From NCBI GenBank assembly GCA_001604435.1, contig LVBO01000065.1, positions 1 through 5,577 on the forward strand: 5,577 nt of DNA, in the 5' to 3' direction. The first letter of the stretch is position 1; each line of letters begins with the position of its first letter. A model generated the notes under the pieces. The model saw only the letters and a program-made list of their open reading frames with translations, was not told where the DNA came from and did not search any database. A program made the translations under genes and the position numbers. This stretch comes from Synergistales bacterium Syner_01. Lineage in GTDB: Bacteria; Synergistota; Synergistia; Synergistales; Aminobacteriaceae. Positions 1 to 5,577 of the stretch are shown here, piece after piece.

Positions 1-13
1 GCGGAATGGTATG

Positions 14-39
14 CGAAGTGATTCCGAGCGTTCACTTCG
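14..39. repeat. 8-bp perfect inverted repeat (hairpin) upstream of gatC
   Basis: CGAAGTGA (14-21) and TCACTTCG (32-39) are exact reverse complements separated by a 10-nt loop. RNA from this region would form an 8-bp stem. No T-run follows on either strand, so it is not a standard intrinsic terminator. It could be the end of an upstream transcript (Rho-dependent or a 3'-end stabiliser), a leader structure of the gat operon, or a protein site. The inverted repeat is seen directly; its role is unknown. Confidence 0.5.
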
Positions 40-142
40 GGAAACAAAGAGAGTGAAAGTTTTCCTCCGCGTGTTTTTCGGCGCGAGTTTCCTGAAGCCG
101 CTTGAAAAGAGCAACCGTACCACCGTTCGCCGTCTGCTAATC

Positions 143-148
143 AGGAGG
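143..148 (+). promoter_or_regulatory. Ribosome binding site of gatC, decides the start codon
   Basis: AGGAGG lies 10 nt before the ATG at 159, a normal distance. An in-frame TTG at 150 is only 1 nt after the site, too close to be used, so the ATG at 159 is taken as the start. This site is a near-perfect match to the anti-Shine-Dalgarno sequence, which suggests strong loading at the first gene of the operon. Confidence 0.8.
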
Positions 149-158
149 TTTGAACGCA

Positions 159-542
159 ATGACACCCAGCGACCCCGGCGCATATGCGCTGGATACGAAG
201 GCGGTGCGGCACGTCGCCGATCTCGCCAGGCTCCGTGTTGAAGACGAAGAAATGGATGGGCTGGTCAAGCATTTCGGAGCCATCCTTGAGCATTTCAACG
301 TGCTCTCCGCAGCTGGAAAAGAAGGACGTCTCGATCTCGACGCCGTCGATCCGTTTCTCTTTTCGGATACGGAGATTCCACCGGCTCGGGAAGATGTTCC
401 GATCGTTTCGAGCGTGCGGGAGGACGTTCTTGGTTCGGCCCCGCGAAGAAAGGACTCCTTTTTCGTCGTGCCGAGAATTCTAGGGCAGCACGGCGGAGAG
501 GGTTCTTCCTCCCCGTGCGGTGAAGAGGGGGTTTCGTCATGA
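159..542 (+). CDS. gatC: Aspartyl/glutamyl-tRNA(Asn/Gln) amidotransferase subunit C
   Basis: This 127-residue protein is the small non-catalytic subunit of GatCAB. In known structures GatC wraps around the GatA-GatB interface and stabilises GatA. Family features seen: the N-terminal helix segment with VRHVADLARLRVEDEE (residues 16-31), the following helix with ILEHFNVL (42-49), the stretch PPAREDVP (74-81) matching the usual LREDxV region, and the closing FFVVPRIL (101-108), the usual extended C-terminal strand. Most GatC proteins end about there; this one has about 19 more residues, rich in Gly, Ser and Glu, that I do not recognise. The start is the ATG at 159, placed by the AGGAGG at 143-148. 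The stop overlaps the gatA ATG by 4 nt. Identity is supported both by its own motifs and by gatA and gatB directly downstream. Confidence 0.93.
   Translation: MTPSDPGAYALDTKAVRHVADLARLRVEDEEMDGLVKHFGAILEHFNVLSAAGKEGRLDLDAVDPFLFSDTEIPPAREDVPIVSSVREDVLGSAPRRKDSFFVVPRILGQHGGEGSSSPCGEEGVSS
525..542 (+). promoter_or_regulatory. gatC/gatA junction: Shine-Dalgarno plus ATGA stop-start overlap
   Basis: GAGGGGG (525-531) sits 7 nt before the gatA ATG (539-541), and the gatC stop TGA is 540-542. The gatA ribosome binding site is therefore inside the gatC coding sequence, within the codons of its non-conserved tail. This layout is typical of translational coupling, which would help keep the subunits in equal amounts. 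The coupling is inferred from the overlap. Confidence 0.75.
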
Positions 543-2107
543 GCTTCTCTTCGCTCTCGGCAGCCGAGATCGTCGGAGGAATACGGAAGCGCGATTTTTC
601 CGCGGTAGAGATTCTCACGTCTTTTTATGAGCGAGCGGAAAGTCTCGAACCCTCTTTGCACGCCCTCCTGCATCGCGCTCCGGAGATCGCCCGAAAACAT
701 GCCGCAGCTGTCGACGCGGCCGTCGCGAGGGGGGAAGACCCCGGTCCGCTTGCCGGAGTGCCTGTTGTGCTCAAGGACAACATGTGCGTCCGCGGAATGC
801 CCGCGACCTGCTCGAGCAGGATTCTGGAGGGGTGGATTCCTCCGTACGACGCTACGGTGACCGAGCTGCTTGAGGCATCCGGAGCCGTTGTTGCCGCGAA
901 GGGCAATATGGATGAATTCGCCATGGGGAGTTCAACGGAGTTCTCGGCCTTCGGACCGGCCTCGAACCCATGGGATACGGAGCGCGTCCCCGGGGGAAGC
1001 TCCGGCGGCAGCGCCGTCTCCGTCGCGGCCGGATACACCCCGCTGGCCCTCGGGAGCGATACCGGAGGTTCGATCCGTCAGCCGGCCTCCTTCTGCGGCA
1101 TTTACGGCTTGAAACCGACATACGGGCTTGTGAGCCGATGGGGGCTTGTGGCGTTCGCCTCCTCGCTCGATCAGATAGGCCCGTTCGCCCGCACTGTGGA
1201 AGATCTCGCACTTTCACTCTCCGTGATCGCGCGCCCCGACCCCCGCGACGCAACCTCAAGCAGAAGAGAGCGCCCCGACTATTTTGCGTCTCTAGCGCCT
1301 TGGAAGGCTCCGGGGCGGGAAAACGCGCCTCTCGCCGGGAAGAGAATCGCCGTGGTGAAAGAGCTGCGGAACAGGAAAGACTCCGTCTCCGCCGAAGTGG
1401 ATGACGTTCTTCAAAAGACGCTCGCCATCTGCCGGGAGGAAGGCGCCGAGATCGTTGAAATATCCCTTCCCGTTTCCCTGGAATTCGGCCTGCCCTGCTA
1501 CTACATCCTCGCCCCCGCCGAAGCAAGCTCCAACCTTGCCCGGTTCGACGGAGTCCGTTACGGCCTCTCCTCGGATGAACAATCCCTGATCGACCTCTAT
1601 CTCAAGACAAGGGGTACCGGTTTCGGCAACGAAGTGAAGAGGCGGATTCTCACGGGAACGTATGTCCTCAGCTCGGGATACTACGACGCCTACTACCTGA
1701 CCGCCCAGAAAGTCCGGCAGCTCATGAAAAAAGAGTTCGCCGCCGCATTCGCCGGGTGCGATCTCATCGCCCTTCCTACGGCTCCTTCTCCCGCATTTCG
1801 AAAGGGAGAACTTGTGAACGATCCGATCCAGATGTATTTGGCCGACGTCTTCACTCTTCCGGTAAACCTCGCCGGACTCCCGGCTCTCTCGCTGAACGGG
1901 GGCTTCACATCCGGCGAAAACCCCCTCCCCGTAGGAGTTCAGTTCATCGCTCCGAAGTGGGGGGAGCCGGAACTCCTCTCGACCGCTGCGGTACTTGAGA
2001 GAAAGCTCGGCACGGCGAAAATCGCTCCATGCGGGTGTGCGAAAGCCTCTACGGATCGAGCGGCCGGCGCCCGGATCGCCGGTTCGGAAAGGGGGGAGGC
2101 AAGATGA
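539..2107 (+). CDS. gatA: Aspartyl/glutamyl-tRNA(Asn/Gln) amidotransferase subunit A (amidase)
   Basis: This 522-residue protein of the amidase signature family is the glutaminase subunit of GatCAB: it hydrolyses glutamine (or asparagine) and feeds ammonia to GatB. The Ser-cisSer-Lys triad is complete: Lys79 in GVPVVLKDN, Ser154 in PGGSSGGS and Ser178 in SDTGGSIRQP, the same numbering as I recall for Staphylococcus aureus GatA. The signature continues through CGIYGLKPTYG (186-196) and FASSLDQIGP (206-215). Arg368/Arg369 (EVKRRI) and Asp436 (ADVFTLPVNLAG) match the positions that bind the amino acid substrate in characterised GatA. The conserved part ends near residue 490, the normal family length. 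The last 30 or so residues, with a CGC motif (498-500) and several Arg and Ala, are an unrecognised tail that spans the gatB ribosome binding site. Start ATG 539 follows a GAGGGGG site; both ends overlap the neighbouring genes by 4 nt. The enzyme is expected to be cytoplasmic and active. Confidence 0.97.
   Translation: MSFSSLSAAEIVGGIRKRDFSAVEILTSFYERAESLEPSLHALLHRAPEIARKHAAAVDAAVARGEDPGPLAGVPVVLKDNMCVRGMPATCSSRILEGWIPPYDATVTELLEASGAVVAAKGNMDEFAMGSSTEFSAFGPASNPWDTERVPGGSSGGSAVSVAAGYTPLALGSDTGGSIRQPASFCGIYGLKPTYGLVSRWGLVAFASSLDQIGPFARTVEDLALSLSVIARPDPRDATSSRRERPDYFASLAPWKAPGRENAPLAGKRIAVVKELRNRKDSVSAEVDDVLQKTLAICREEGAEIVEISLPVSLEFGLPCYYILAPAEASSNLARFDGVRYGLSSDEQSLIDLYLKTRGTGFGNEVKRRILTGTYVLSSGYYDAYYLTAQKVRQLMKKEFAAAFAGCDLIALPTAPSPAFRKGELVNDPIQMYLADVFTLPVNLAGLPALSLNGGFTSGENPLPVGVQFIAPKWGEPELLSTAAVLERKLGTAKIAPCGCAKASTDRAAGARIAGSERGEAR
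2091..2107 (+). promoter_or_regulatory. gatA/gatB junction: purine-rich Shine-Dalgarno plus ATGA overlap
   Basis: GGGGGGAGG (2091-2099) precedes the gatB ATG (2104-2106), leaving 4 nt after the last G; the upstream part of the G-run would give longer spacing. The gatA stop TGA is at 2105-2107. As at the gatC/gatA junction, this suggests coupled translation of the two subunits. Confidence 0.7.
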
Positions 2108-3597
2108 AATATACCTACCAGCCGGTCATCGGTCTCGAGATTCACGTCCAGCTGGCGACAGCAACGAAAATTTTCTGCTCATGCTCCACGGACTACATCG
2201 GCGCGGAGCCGAACACGAACGTTTGCCCGGTCTGCCTCGGTCTGCCCGGAGCGCTTCCCGTGCTCAACGGAAAGGCTGTCGAGCTCGGGATCAAGGCGGC
2301 CATGGCGCTCTCATGCACAGTCAAAGACAAGACCGTCTTTCATAGAAAGAATTACTTCTATCCCGATCTGCCGAAAGCGTATCAGATCAGTCAGTACGAT
2401 CTCCCTCTCGCCGAGGGAGGAGAGCTGTTCATCTCGGGTGACGGCGACACGCTGAAGCGAATCAGGATCACCCGCCTGCACCTTGAAGAGGATGCCGGAA
2501 AGCTGGTGCATTCGGCCGCGGACGGCCGTCTCGAAGGGGCGGAGTTCTCCTTCGTCGACTATAACCGTGGCGGCGTCCCGCTCGCCGAGATCGTTTCGGA
2601 GCCCGATCTTCGTTCGCCGGGCGAAGCTCGGGAGTATGTGACCTCTCTGCGCAGGCTGGTCCGTTATCTCGGCGTCTCCGACGGCGACATGGAGCGCGGT
2701 TCCATGCGCGTGGACGCGAATATTTCTTTACAGAAGACGGACTCGGCGACGGGCGAGATTCTCTACTGGGGAGAGCGCTCGGAGATTAAAAATATGAACT
2801 CGCTTCGAGCGATAGAACGCGCCTTGGAATACGAGATTCGTCGGCAGATCGGCGTCATGGAAGCAGGAGGGGCTCTTGAACGGGAGACCAGGCATTGGAA
2901 CGACGGGGAAGGCACAACCACCTCGATGCGCAGCAAGGAGGCGGCTCACGACTACCGCTATTTCCCTGATCCCGACCTCCCCCCGATTGAAGCTTCGCCC
3001 TCTCTACTGGAAAAAGTGCGGTCGTCGCTCCCGGAGATGCCCTGGGTGCGGGAGATGCGTTTCCGAAATGAATACCTGCTTCCGGAAGCGGACGCCGCTC
3101 TCCTCGCGGAGACGATGCCGCTTGCGGAATACTTCGAGAGCTGCGTCCGGAGCGGGGCCTCTCCCGCCAGGGTTTCGAACTGGGTTCGTACCGAGGTGCT
3201 CAGAGTCTTAAACGAACGAAGCATATCCATCGACGCATTTCCCATGCGCCCCCAAGAGCTCGGCTCTCTTGTGCGTCTGGTGGACGAGCAAAAACTTTCG
3301 ACGACCGCAGCAAGAGAGACTTTCAACGCGATGATCGAAAAAGGTCTCTCTCTTGAAAAGGCCTTGGATGCAAGCGGAGGCGTGGGAGGGAAGCTCTCCG
3401 GAGACGCGCTTGCCGATACTGTCCGCGCCGTGCTCGCGTCCGCTCCCGACGTCGTCGCCGAAATACTCGGAAGCAAGGACGAAAAGGGGAAGAAGAAAAA
3501 ATTCCTGATCGGACTCGTTATGAAGGAGGCTCGCGGGCAGGCGGATGCCGCAGTCGTCGGAGAGTTGATCGAGAAGATGTTGAATGCAAAACCATGA
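2104..3597 (+). CDS. gatB: Aspartyl/glutamyl-tRNA(Asn/Gln) amidotransferase subunit B
   Basis: This 497-residue protein is the tRNA-binding and kinase/transamidase subunit of GatCAB. It phosphorylates the side chain of Glu or Asp on mischarged tRNA with ATP, then replaces the phosphate with ammonia from GatA. The cradle domain starts at once with VIGLEIHVQL (8-17). Cys25, Cys27, Cys41 and Cys44 form a CxC...CxxC zinc-site pattern that some GatB, such as that of S. aureus, lack. RKNYFYPDLPKAYQISQYD (81-99), RLHLEEDAGK (124-133) and the family signature VDYNRGGVPLAEI (151-163) follow. His14, Glu128/Glu129 and Glu162 are the likely metal and ATP site by comparison with S. aureus GatB. DYRYFPDPDLPP (283-294) ends the core. 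Residues from about 300 form the helical and YqeY-like tail domains that contact tRNA, closing with FLIGLVMKEARGQAD (467-481). Length is normal. An upstream in-frame ATG at 2029 would add 25 unconserved residues, so the ATG at 2104 is preferred. Confidence 0.97.
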   Translation: MKYTYQPVIGLEIHVQLATATKIFCSCSTDYIGAEPNTNVCPVCLGLPGALPVLNGKAVELGIKAAMALSCTVKDKTVFHRKNYFYPDLPKAYQISQYDLPLAEGGELFISGDGDTLKRIRITRLHLEEDAGKLVHSAADGRLEGAEFSFVDYNRGGVPLAEIVSEPDLRSPGEAREYVTSLRRLVRYLGVSDGDMERGSMRVDANISLQKTDSATGEILYWGERSEIKNMNSLRAIERALEYEIRRQIGVMEAGGALERETRHWNDGEGTTTSMRSKEAAHDYRYFPDPDLPPIEASPSLLEKVRSSLPEMPWVREMRFRNEYLLPEADAALLAETMPLAEYFESCVRSGASPARVSNWVRTEVLRVLNERSISIDAFPMRPQELGSLVRLVDEQKLSTTAARETFNAMIEKGLSLEKALDASGGVGGKLSGDALADTVRAVLASAPDVVAEILGSKDEKGKKKKFLIGLVMKEARGQADAAVVGELIEKMLNAKP

Positions 3598-3607
3598 ACC
3601 ATATTTC

Positions 3608-3654
3608 TTTTTTTCAAGGGATGTATTTTGTCGGCTTTTGAAAAGAGATTTTTT
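3608..3654 (+). terminator. Weak terminator-like hairpin after gatB
   Basis: TTTTCAA (3611-3617) and TTGAAAA (3638-3644) are exact inverted repeats. With G-U pairs the stem extends to 3608/3647, and A plus six T (3649-3654) follow 1 nt later. The arrangement resembles an intrinsic terminator 10 nt past the gatB stop, but the stem is almost all A-U with one G-C pair and an 18- to 20-nt loop, so it would be unstable. The same A/T tract can equally be read as an upstream element of the next promoter. Some gat transcripts may read through into the EF-G gene. Confidence 0.25.
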
Positions 3655-3662
3655 ACAGTTCG

Positions 3663-3691
3663 TTGACTAACGGAAGCATTATGCGTAAGAT
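3663..3691 (+). promoter_or_regulatory. Sigma70-type promoter for the EF-G-like gene
   Basis: TTGACT (3663-3668, 5 of 6 consensus bases) and TAAGAT (3686-3691, 4 of 6) are separated by exactly 17 nt. Transcription would start at about 3697, leaving a leader of about 56 nt before the ATG at 3753. The sequence at about 3638-3658, where an UP element would lie, is rich in A and T runs, which could strengthen the promoter. It is the best promoter match I see between genes in the window and suggests that the EF-G-like gene is transcribed separately from gatCAB. Confidence 0.6.
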
Positions 3692-3702
3692 ATTCAAGTT
3701 GC

Positions 3703-3724
3703 CCTGCCGTAGCGCAGAGGCAGG
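3703..3724 (+). repeat. GC-rich hairpin in the leader of the EF-G-like gene
   Basis: CCTGCC (3703-3708) and GGCAGG (3719-3724) are perfect reverse complements around a 10-nt loop. The stem would begin about 6 nt after the predicted transcription start and end 13 nt before the ribosome binding site. No T-run follows. Such a 5'-end stem could protect the mRNA or affect translation; no known riboswitch or ribosomal-protein site is recognised. Confidence 0.4.
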
Positions 3725-3737
3725 AACGAAACGCCGG

Positions 3738-3743
3738 AGGAGG
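3738..3743 (+). promoter_or_regulatory. Ribosome binding site of the EF-G-like gene
   Basis: AGGAGG, within the longer GGAGGAGGT at 3736-3744, lies 9 nt before the ATG at 3753. It is a strong site at good spacing and fixes the start codon. Confidence 0.8.
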
Positions 3744-3752
3744 TAGTTGGCA

Positions 3753-5577
3753 ATGGGAACCCGTCAGCCTGAGAACACTCGCAGTTTCGCCATCGCGGCT
3801 CATGGAGGCGCAGGAAAGACCAGTCTCGTTGAGGCCATGCTTTTCGATAGCGGCAGTACGACCAGACTGGGTAAGGTCGAAGACGGCAACACCGTCAGCG
3901 ATTTCAGTCAGGAAGAACAAAAACGGCAGATCTCGATCAACACATCGCTCATGACAATGGAGAGGAACGGAAAGACCCTCTTCGCCCTGGATACTCCGGG
4001 GTTTGCCGATTTCGTAGGAGAGATGCGCTCGGCAGTACGCGTCGCGGATACCCTTGTCATCGCGGTGAGCGGAACGAGCGGCATCGAAGTGCAGACGGAC
4101 AAGGCCTGGGAGACGGGAGAGGAGTTCGGACTTCCCGTCGCGTTCTACATTTCCAAGCTGGACCGTGAGAATTCCGATTTCGGCAAAGTGCTTTCCGATA
4201 TCAAGGCGGATTACAGCGAGAAGGCCGTCCCCGTCTTTCTCCCTATAGGAAGCGAGTCGTCCTTCAAAGGCGTCGTCGATGTTCTCCGCGGCAAAGCGTA
4301 TATATATGAAACCAACGGAAGCGGAAAGTTTACCGAGGGCGATGTGCCCGCCGACATGGCGGACGACGTGGCTTCGGCCAGGGAAGCGCTGGTAGAAGCC
4401 GTAGTGGAAGCCGACGACGAGATTATGATGCGCTACCTCGACGGAGAGACGATCTCCGACGACGAGCTGCTCCCCGTTCTTCGGAAAGCGATCGCCGCGC
4501 GTCTTCTGCTCCCTGTTTTTCCGGGTTCTTCCACGCAGAATGTGGGCGTTCATCAGATCCTCGACTTCATCGTCGACTTTTTCCCGTCGCCGTTGGAAGC
4601 CCGGACACGCCCCGCGAAGAAGGGCGACAAAGATATCGAGGTTGCTCCGGACCCGTCCGCAACTTTCTCCGCCATCTGCTTCAAAGTCATGGTGGACCCC
4701 TACGTTGGAAAGCTTTCTTTCATCCGCGTCAACTCCGGAACCCTTACTTCCGATAACAACATTTTCAACGTGAACAAGGGAGACGACGAGCGAATCAGCT
4801 CCTTCAAGTTTATGACGGGCAAGGAAGGCAAGGATGTCAAAGAAATCGTCGTCGGCGATATCCTCGCGCTTCCGAAGCTTCAAAGCGTCCAGGTGGGCGA
4901 CACGCTCGGCATGAAAGGCTCGACGGTGCTGTACCCTCCCATCGACTTCCCGAAGCCCGTCTACAGCGTCGCGATCACGGCAAAAAGCCGCGCCGACGAA
5001 GACAAGCTCGGCAACGCAATTACAAAGACGTTGGAAGAAGACCCCAGCCTCAGCTTCGAGAAGAACCCCGAGACGAACGACAGCGTGCTCTCCGGTATGG
5101 GAGATATGCATATCGACATCGTCCTCTCCAAGATGAAGGAACGCTACGGCGTCGACCTCGACACAAAGACCCCTCAGGTTCCCTACCGCGAGACCATCCG
5201 CAAGACGGCCGAAGCGCAGGGAAAGCACAAGAAGCAGACCGGAGGCCACGGCCAGTACGGAGACGCGCATATCCGCTACACGCCGCTTGAAAGAGGCGCA
5301 GGATTTGTGTTCGAGGACAATATTGTCGGCGGCGCCATCCCGAAGGGATTCATCCCCGCGGTCGAAAAAGGGCTCCGCGAGTCGATGGTCAAGGGACCCC
5401 TCGCCGGATTCCCCGTAGTCGACTTCAAGGCGACGCTCTTCTTCGGCTCCTATCACGACGTCGACAGCTCCGAAATGGCGTTCAAACTCGCCGCCCGCCT
5501 CTCCTTCAAGAAGGGGATTCTCGATGCGGGCCCGATCCTTCTCGAGCCGATCATGAACGTCGAAGTCACTGTGCCGG
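3753..5577 (+). CDS. fusA: Elongation factor G-like translational GTPase (EF-G2 type), 3' end outside the window
   Basis: The first 608 codons are present and no stop is reached; a full EF-G has about 690-700 residues, so most of domain V is missing. EF-G moves tRNAs and mRNA through the ribosome with GTP. Domains by similarity: G domain with its insert (about 1-280), II (about 300-390), III (about 400-475), IV (about 476-595). Motifs seen: P-loop AHGGAGKT (16-23); switch I RQISI (58-62) in place of RGITI; DTPGF (80-84) in place of DTPGH; SKLD (134-137) in place of NKxD; GSS (258-260) in place of GSA. Domain III-IV landmarks are normal: LSGMGDMHID (446-455), PQVPYRETI (474-482), HKKQTGGHGQYGD (492-504), and the domain IV tip GSYHDVDSSEMAFK (565-578) with His568. 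HKKQ-GGHGQ-GD and the changed G motifs point to the EF-G2-like branch rather than the main factor, and no rpsL, rpsG or tuf is adjacent. Whether it hydrolyses GTP is open. It appears to have its own promoter at 3663-3691. A second, classical fusA elsewhere in the genome is expected but cannot be seen. Confidence 0.92.
   Translation, partial: MGTRQPENTRSFAIAAHGGAGKTSLVEAMLFDSGSTTRLGKVEDGNTVSDFSQEEQKRQISINTSLMTMERNGKTLFALDTPGFADFVGEMRSAVRVADTLVIAVSGTSGIEVQTDKAWETGEEFGLPVAFYISKLDRENSDFGKVLSDIKADYSEKAVPVFLPIGSESSFKGVVDVLRGKAYIYETNGSGKFTEGDVPADMADDVASAREALVEAVVEADDEIMMRYLDGETISDDELLPVLRKAIAARLLLPVFPGSSTQNVGVHQILDFIVDFFPSPLEARTRPAKKGDKDIEVAPDPSATFSAICFKVMVDPYVGKLSFIRVNSGTLTSDNNIFNVNKGDDERISSFKFMTGKEGKDVKEIVVGDILALPKLQSVQVGDTLGMKGSTVLYPPIDFPKPVYSVAITAKSRADEDKLGNAITKTLEEDPSLSFEKNPETNDSVLSGMGDMHIDIVLSKMKERYGVDLDTKTPQVPYRETIRKTAEAQGKHKKQTGGHGQYGDAHIRYTPLERGAGFVFEDNIVGGAIPKGFIPAVEKGLRESMVKGPLAGFPVVDFKATLFFGSYHDVDSSEMAFKLAARLSFKKGILDAGPILLEPIMNVEVTVP

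Noticed and set aside
1..21. Possible last codons of an upstream gene (frame 1, ending at TGA 19-21)
   Set aside because: Only six codons are visible before the stop, far too few to identify a gene; any of the three frames could be chance.
102..141. Possible gatC promoter using TTGAAA (102-107) and GCTAAT (136-141)
   Set aside because: The spacer is 28 nt, far outside the usual 16-19, and the -10 would abut the ribosome binding site.
150..158. TTG at 150 as the gatC start
   Set aside because: It is 1 nt from the AGGAGG, too close for initiation; the ATG at 159 has normal spacing.
11..241. A 76-codon + strand frame overlapping the start of gatC
   Set aside because: It runs in another frame into gatC, its product is basic with no recognisable motif, and its ATG lies just before the inverted repeat without a ribosome binding site.
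2029..2103. Earlier in-frame ATG that would lengthen GatB by 25 residues
   Set aside because: The extension is not conserved in GatB, lies wholly within gatA, and the ATG at 2104 has a ribosome binding site and starts right before the conserved VIGLEIH segment.
2958..5456. An 832-codon open frame on the - strand, antisense to the end of gatB and most of the EF-G-like gene
   Set aside because: Over the EF-G-like gene its codons are the exact reverse complements of the sense codons, so it stays open simply because that gene does not use TTA, CTA or TCA codons. The product has no recognisable motif and it crosses the intergenic spacer, while the sense strand clearly encodes EF-G and GatB.
3753..5577. 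The EF-G-like gene as a tetracycline-resistance ribosomal protection protein (TetM type) or LepA/BipA
   Set aside because: LepA and BipA lack EF-G domain IV, which is present here, and TetM-type proteins have a different domain IV tip; the HKKQ-GGHGQ and SYHDVDSSE motifs match EF-G and EF-G2.

Overview
The window holds a complete gatC-gatA-gatB operon (positions 159-3597, + strand), which encodes the three subunits of the tRNA-dependent amidotransferase GatCAB. It is followed, after a short AT-rich spacer with its own promoter, by the first 608 codons of an elongation factor G-like translational GTPase (3753 to the window end, + strand, cut off at the edge). All four genes read the same way and all serve translation.

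Organism: a bacterium with moderately high G+C, strong AGGAGG-type Shine-Dalgarno sites and sigma70-type promoters. Having gatCAB suggests that Gln-tRNAGln, Asn-tRNAAsn or both are made by amidation of a mischarged tRNA. That is common outside the enteric proteobacteria. The gene style and the EF-G2-type factor would fit an anaerobic lineage such as Synergistota or a Gram-positive-related group, but this is a guess and nothing in the window fixes the phylum.

Layout. 1-158: leader with a perfect 8-bp inverted repeat (14-39) and the gatC ribosome binding site; no gene supported. 159-542 gatC, 539-2107 gatA, 2104-3597 gatB: each junction is a 4-nt ATGA overlap, so the subunits are probably translationally coupled. 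GatC and GatA both carry non-conserved C-terminal tails that run up to the overlaps. 3598-3752: AT-rich spacer with a weak terminator-like hairpin, a good promoter (TTGACT, 17 nt, TAAGAT) preceded by an A/T tract, a GC-rich hairpin in the presumed leader and a strong ribosome binding site. 3753-5577: EF-G-like protein with G domain and domains II-IV; domain V lies beyond the edge.

How they work together: GatA releases ammonia from glutamine (or asparagine), GatB activates the mischarged Glu or Asp on tRNA with ATP and transfers the ammonia to it, and GatC holds GatA and GatB together. The EF-G-like protein acts downstream at the ribosome. It is not in an rpsL-rpsG-fusA-tuf arrangement here. 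Its G motifs depart from classical EF-G at the switch I Thr (Ser), the catalytic His (Phe) and the NKxD Asn (Ser), which makes it the most interesting item. I found no undescribed multi-gene system, mobile element, CRISPR array or RNA gene.
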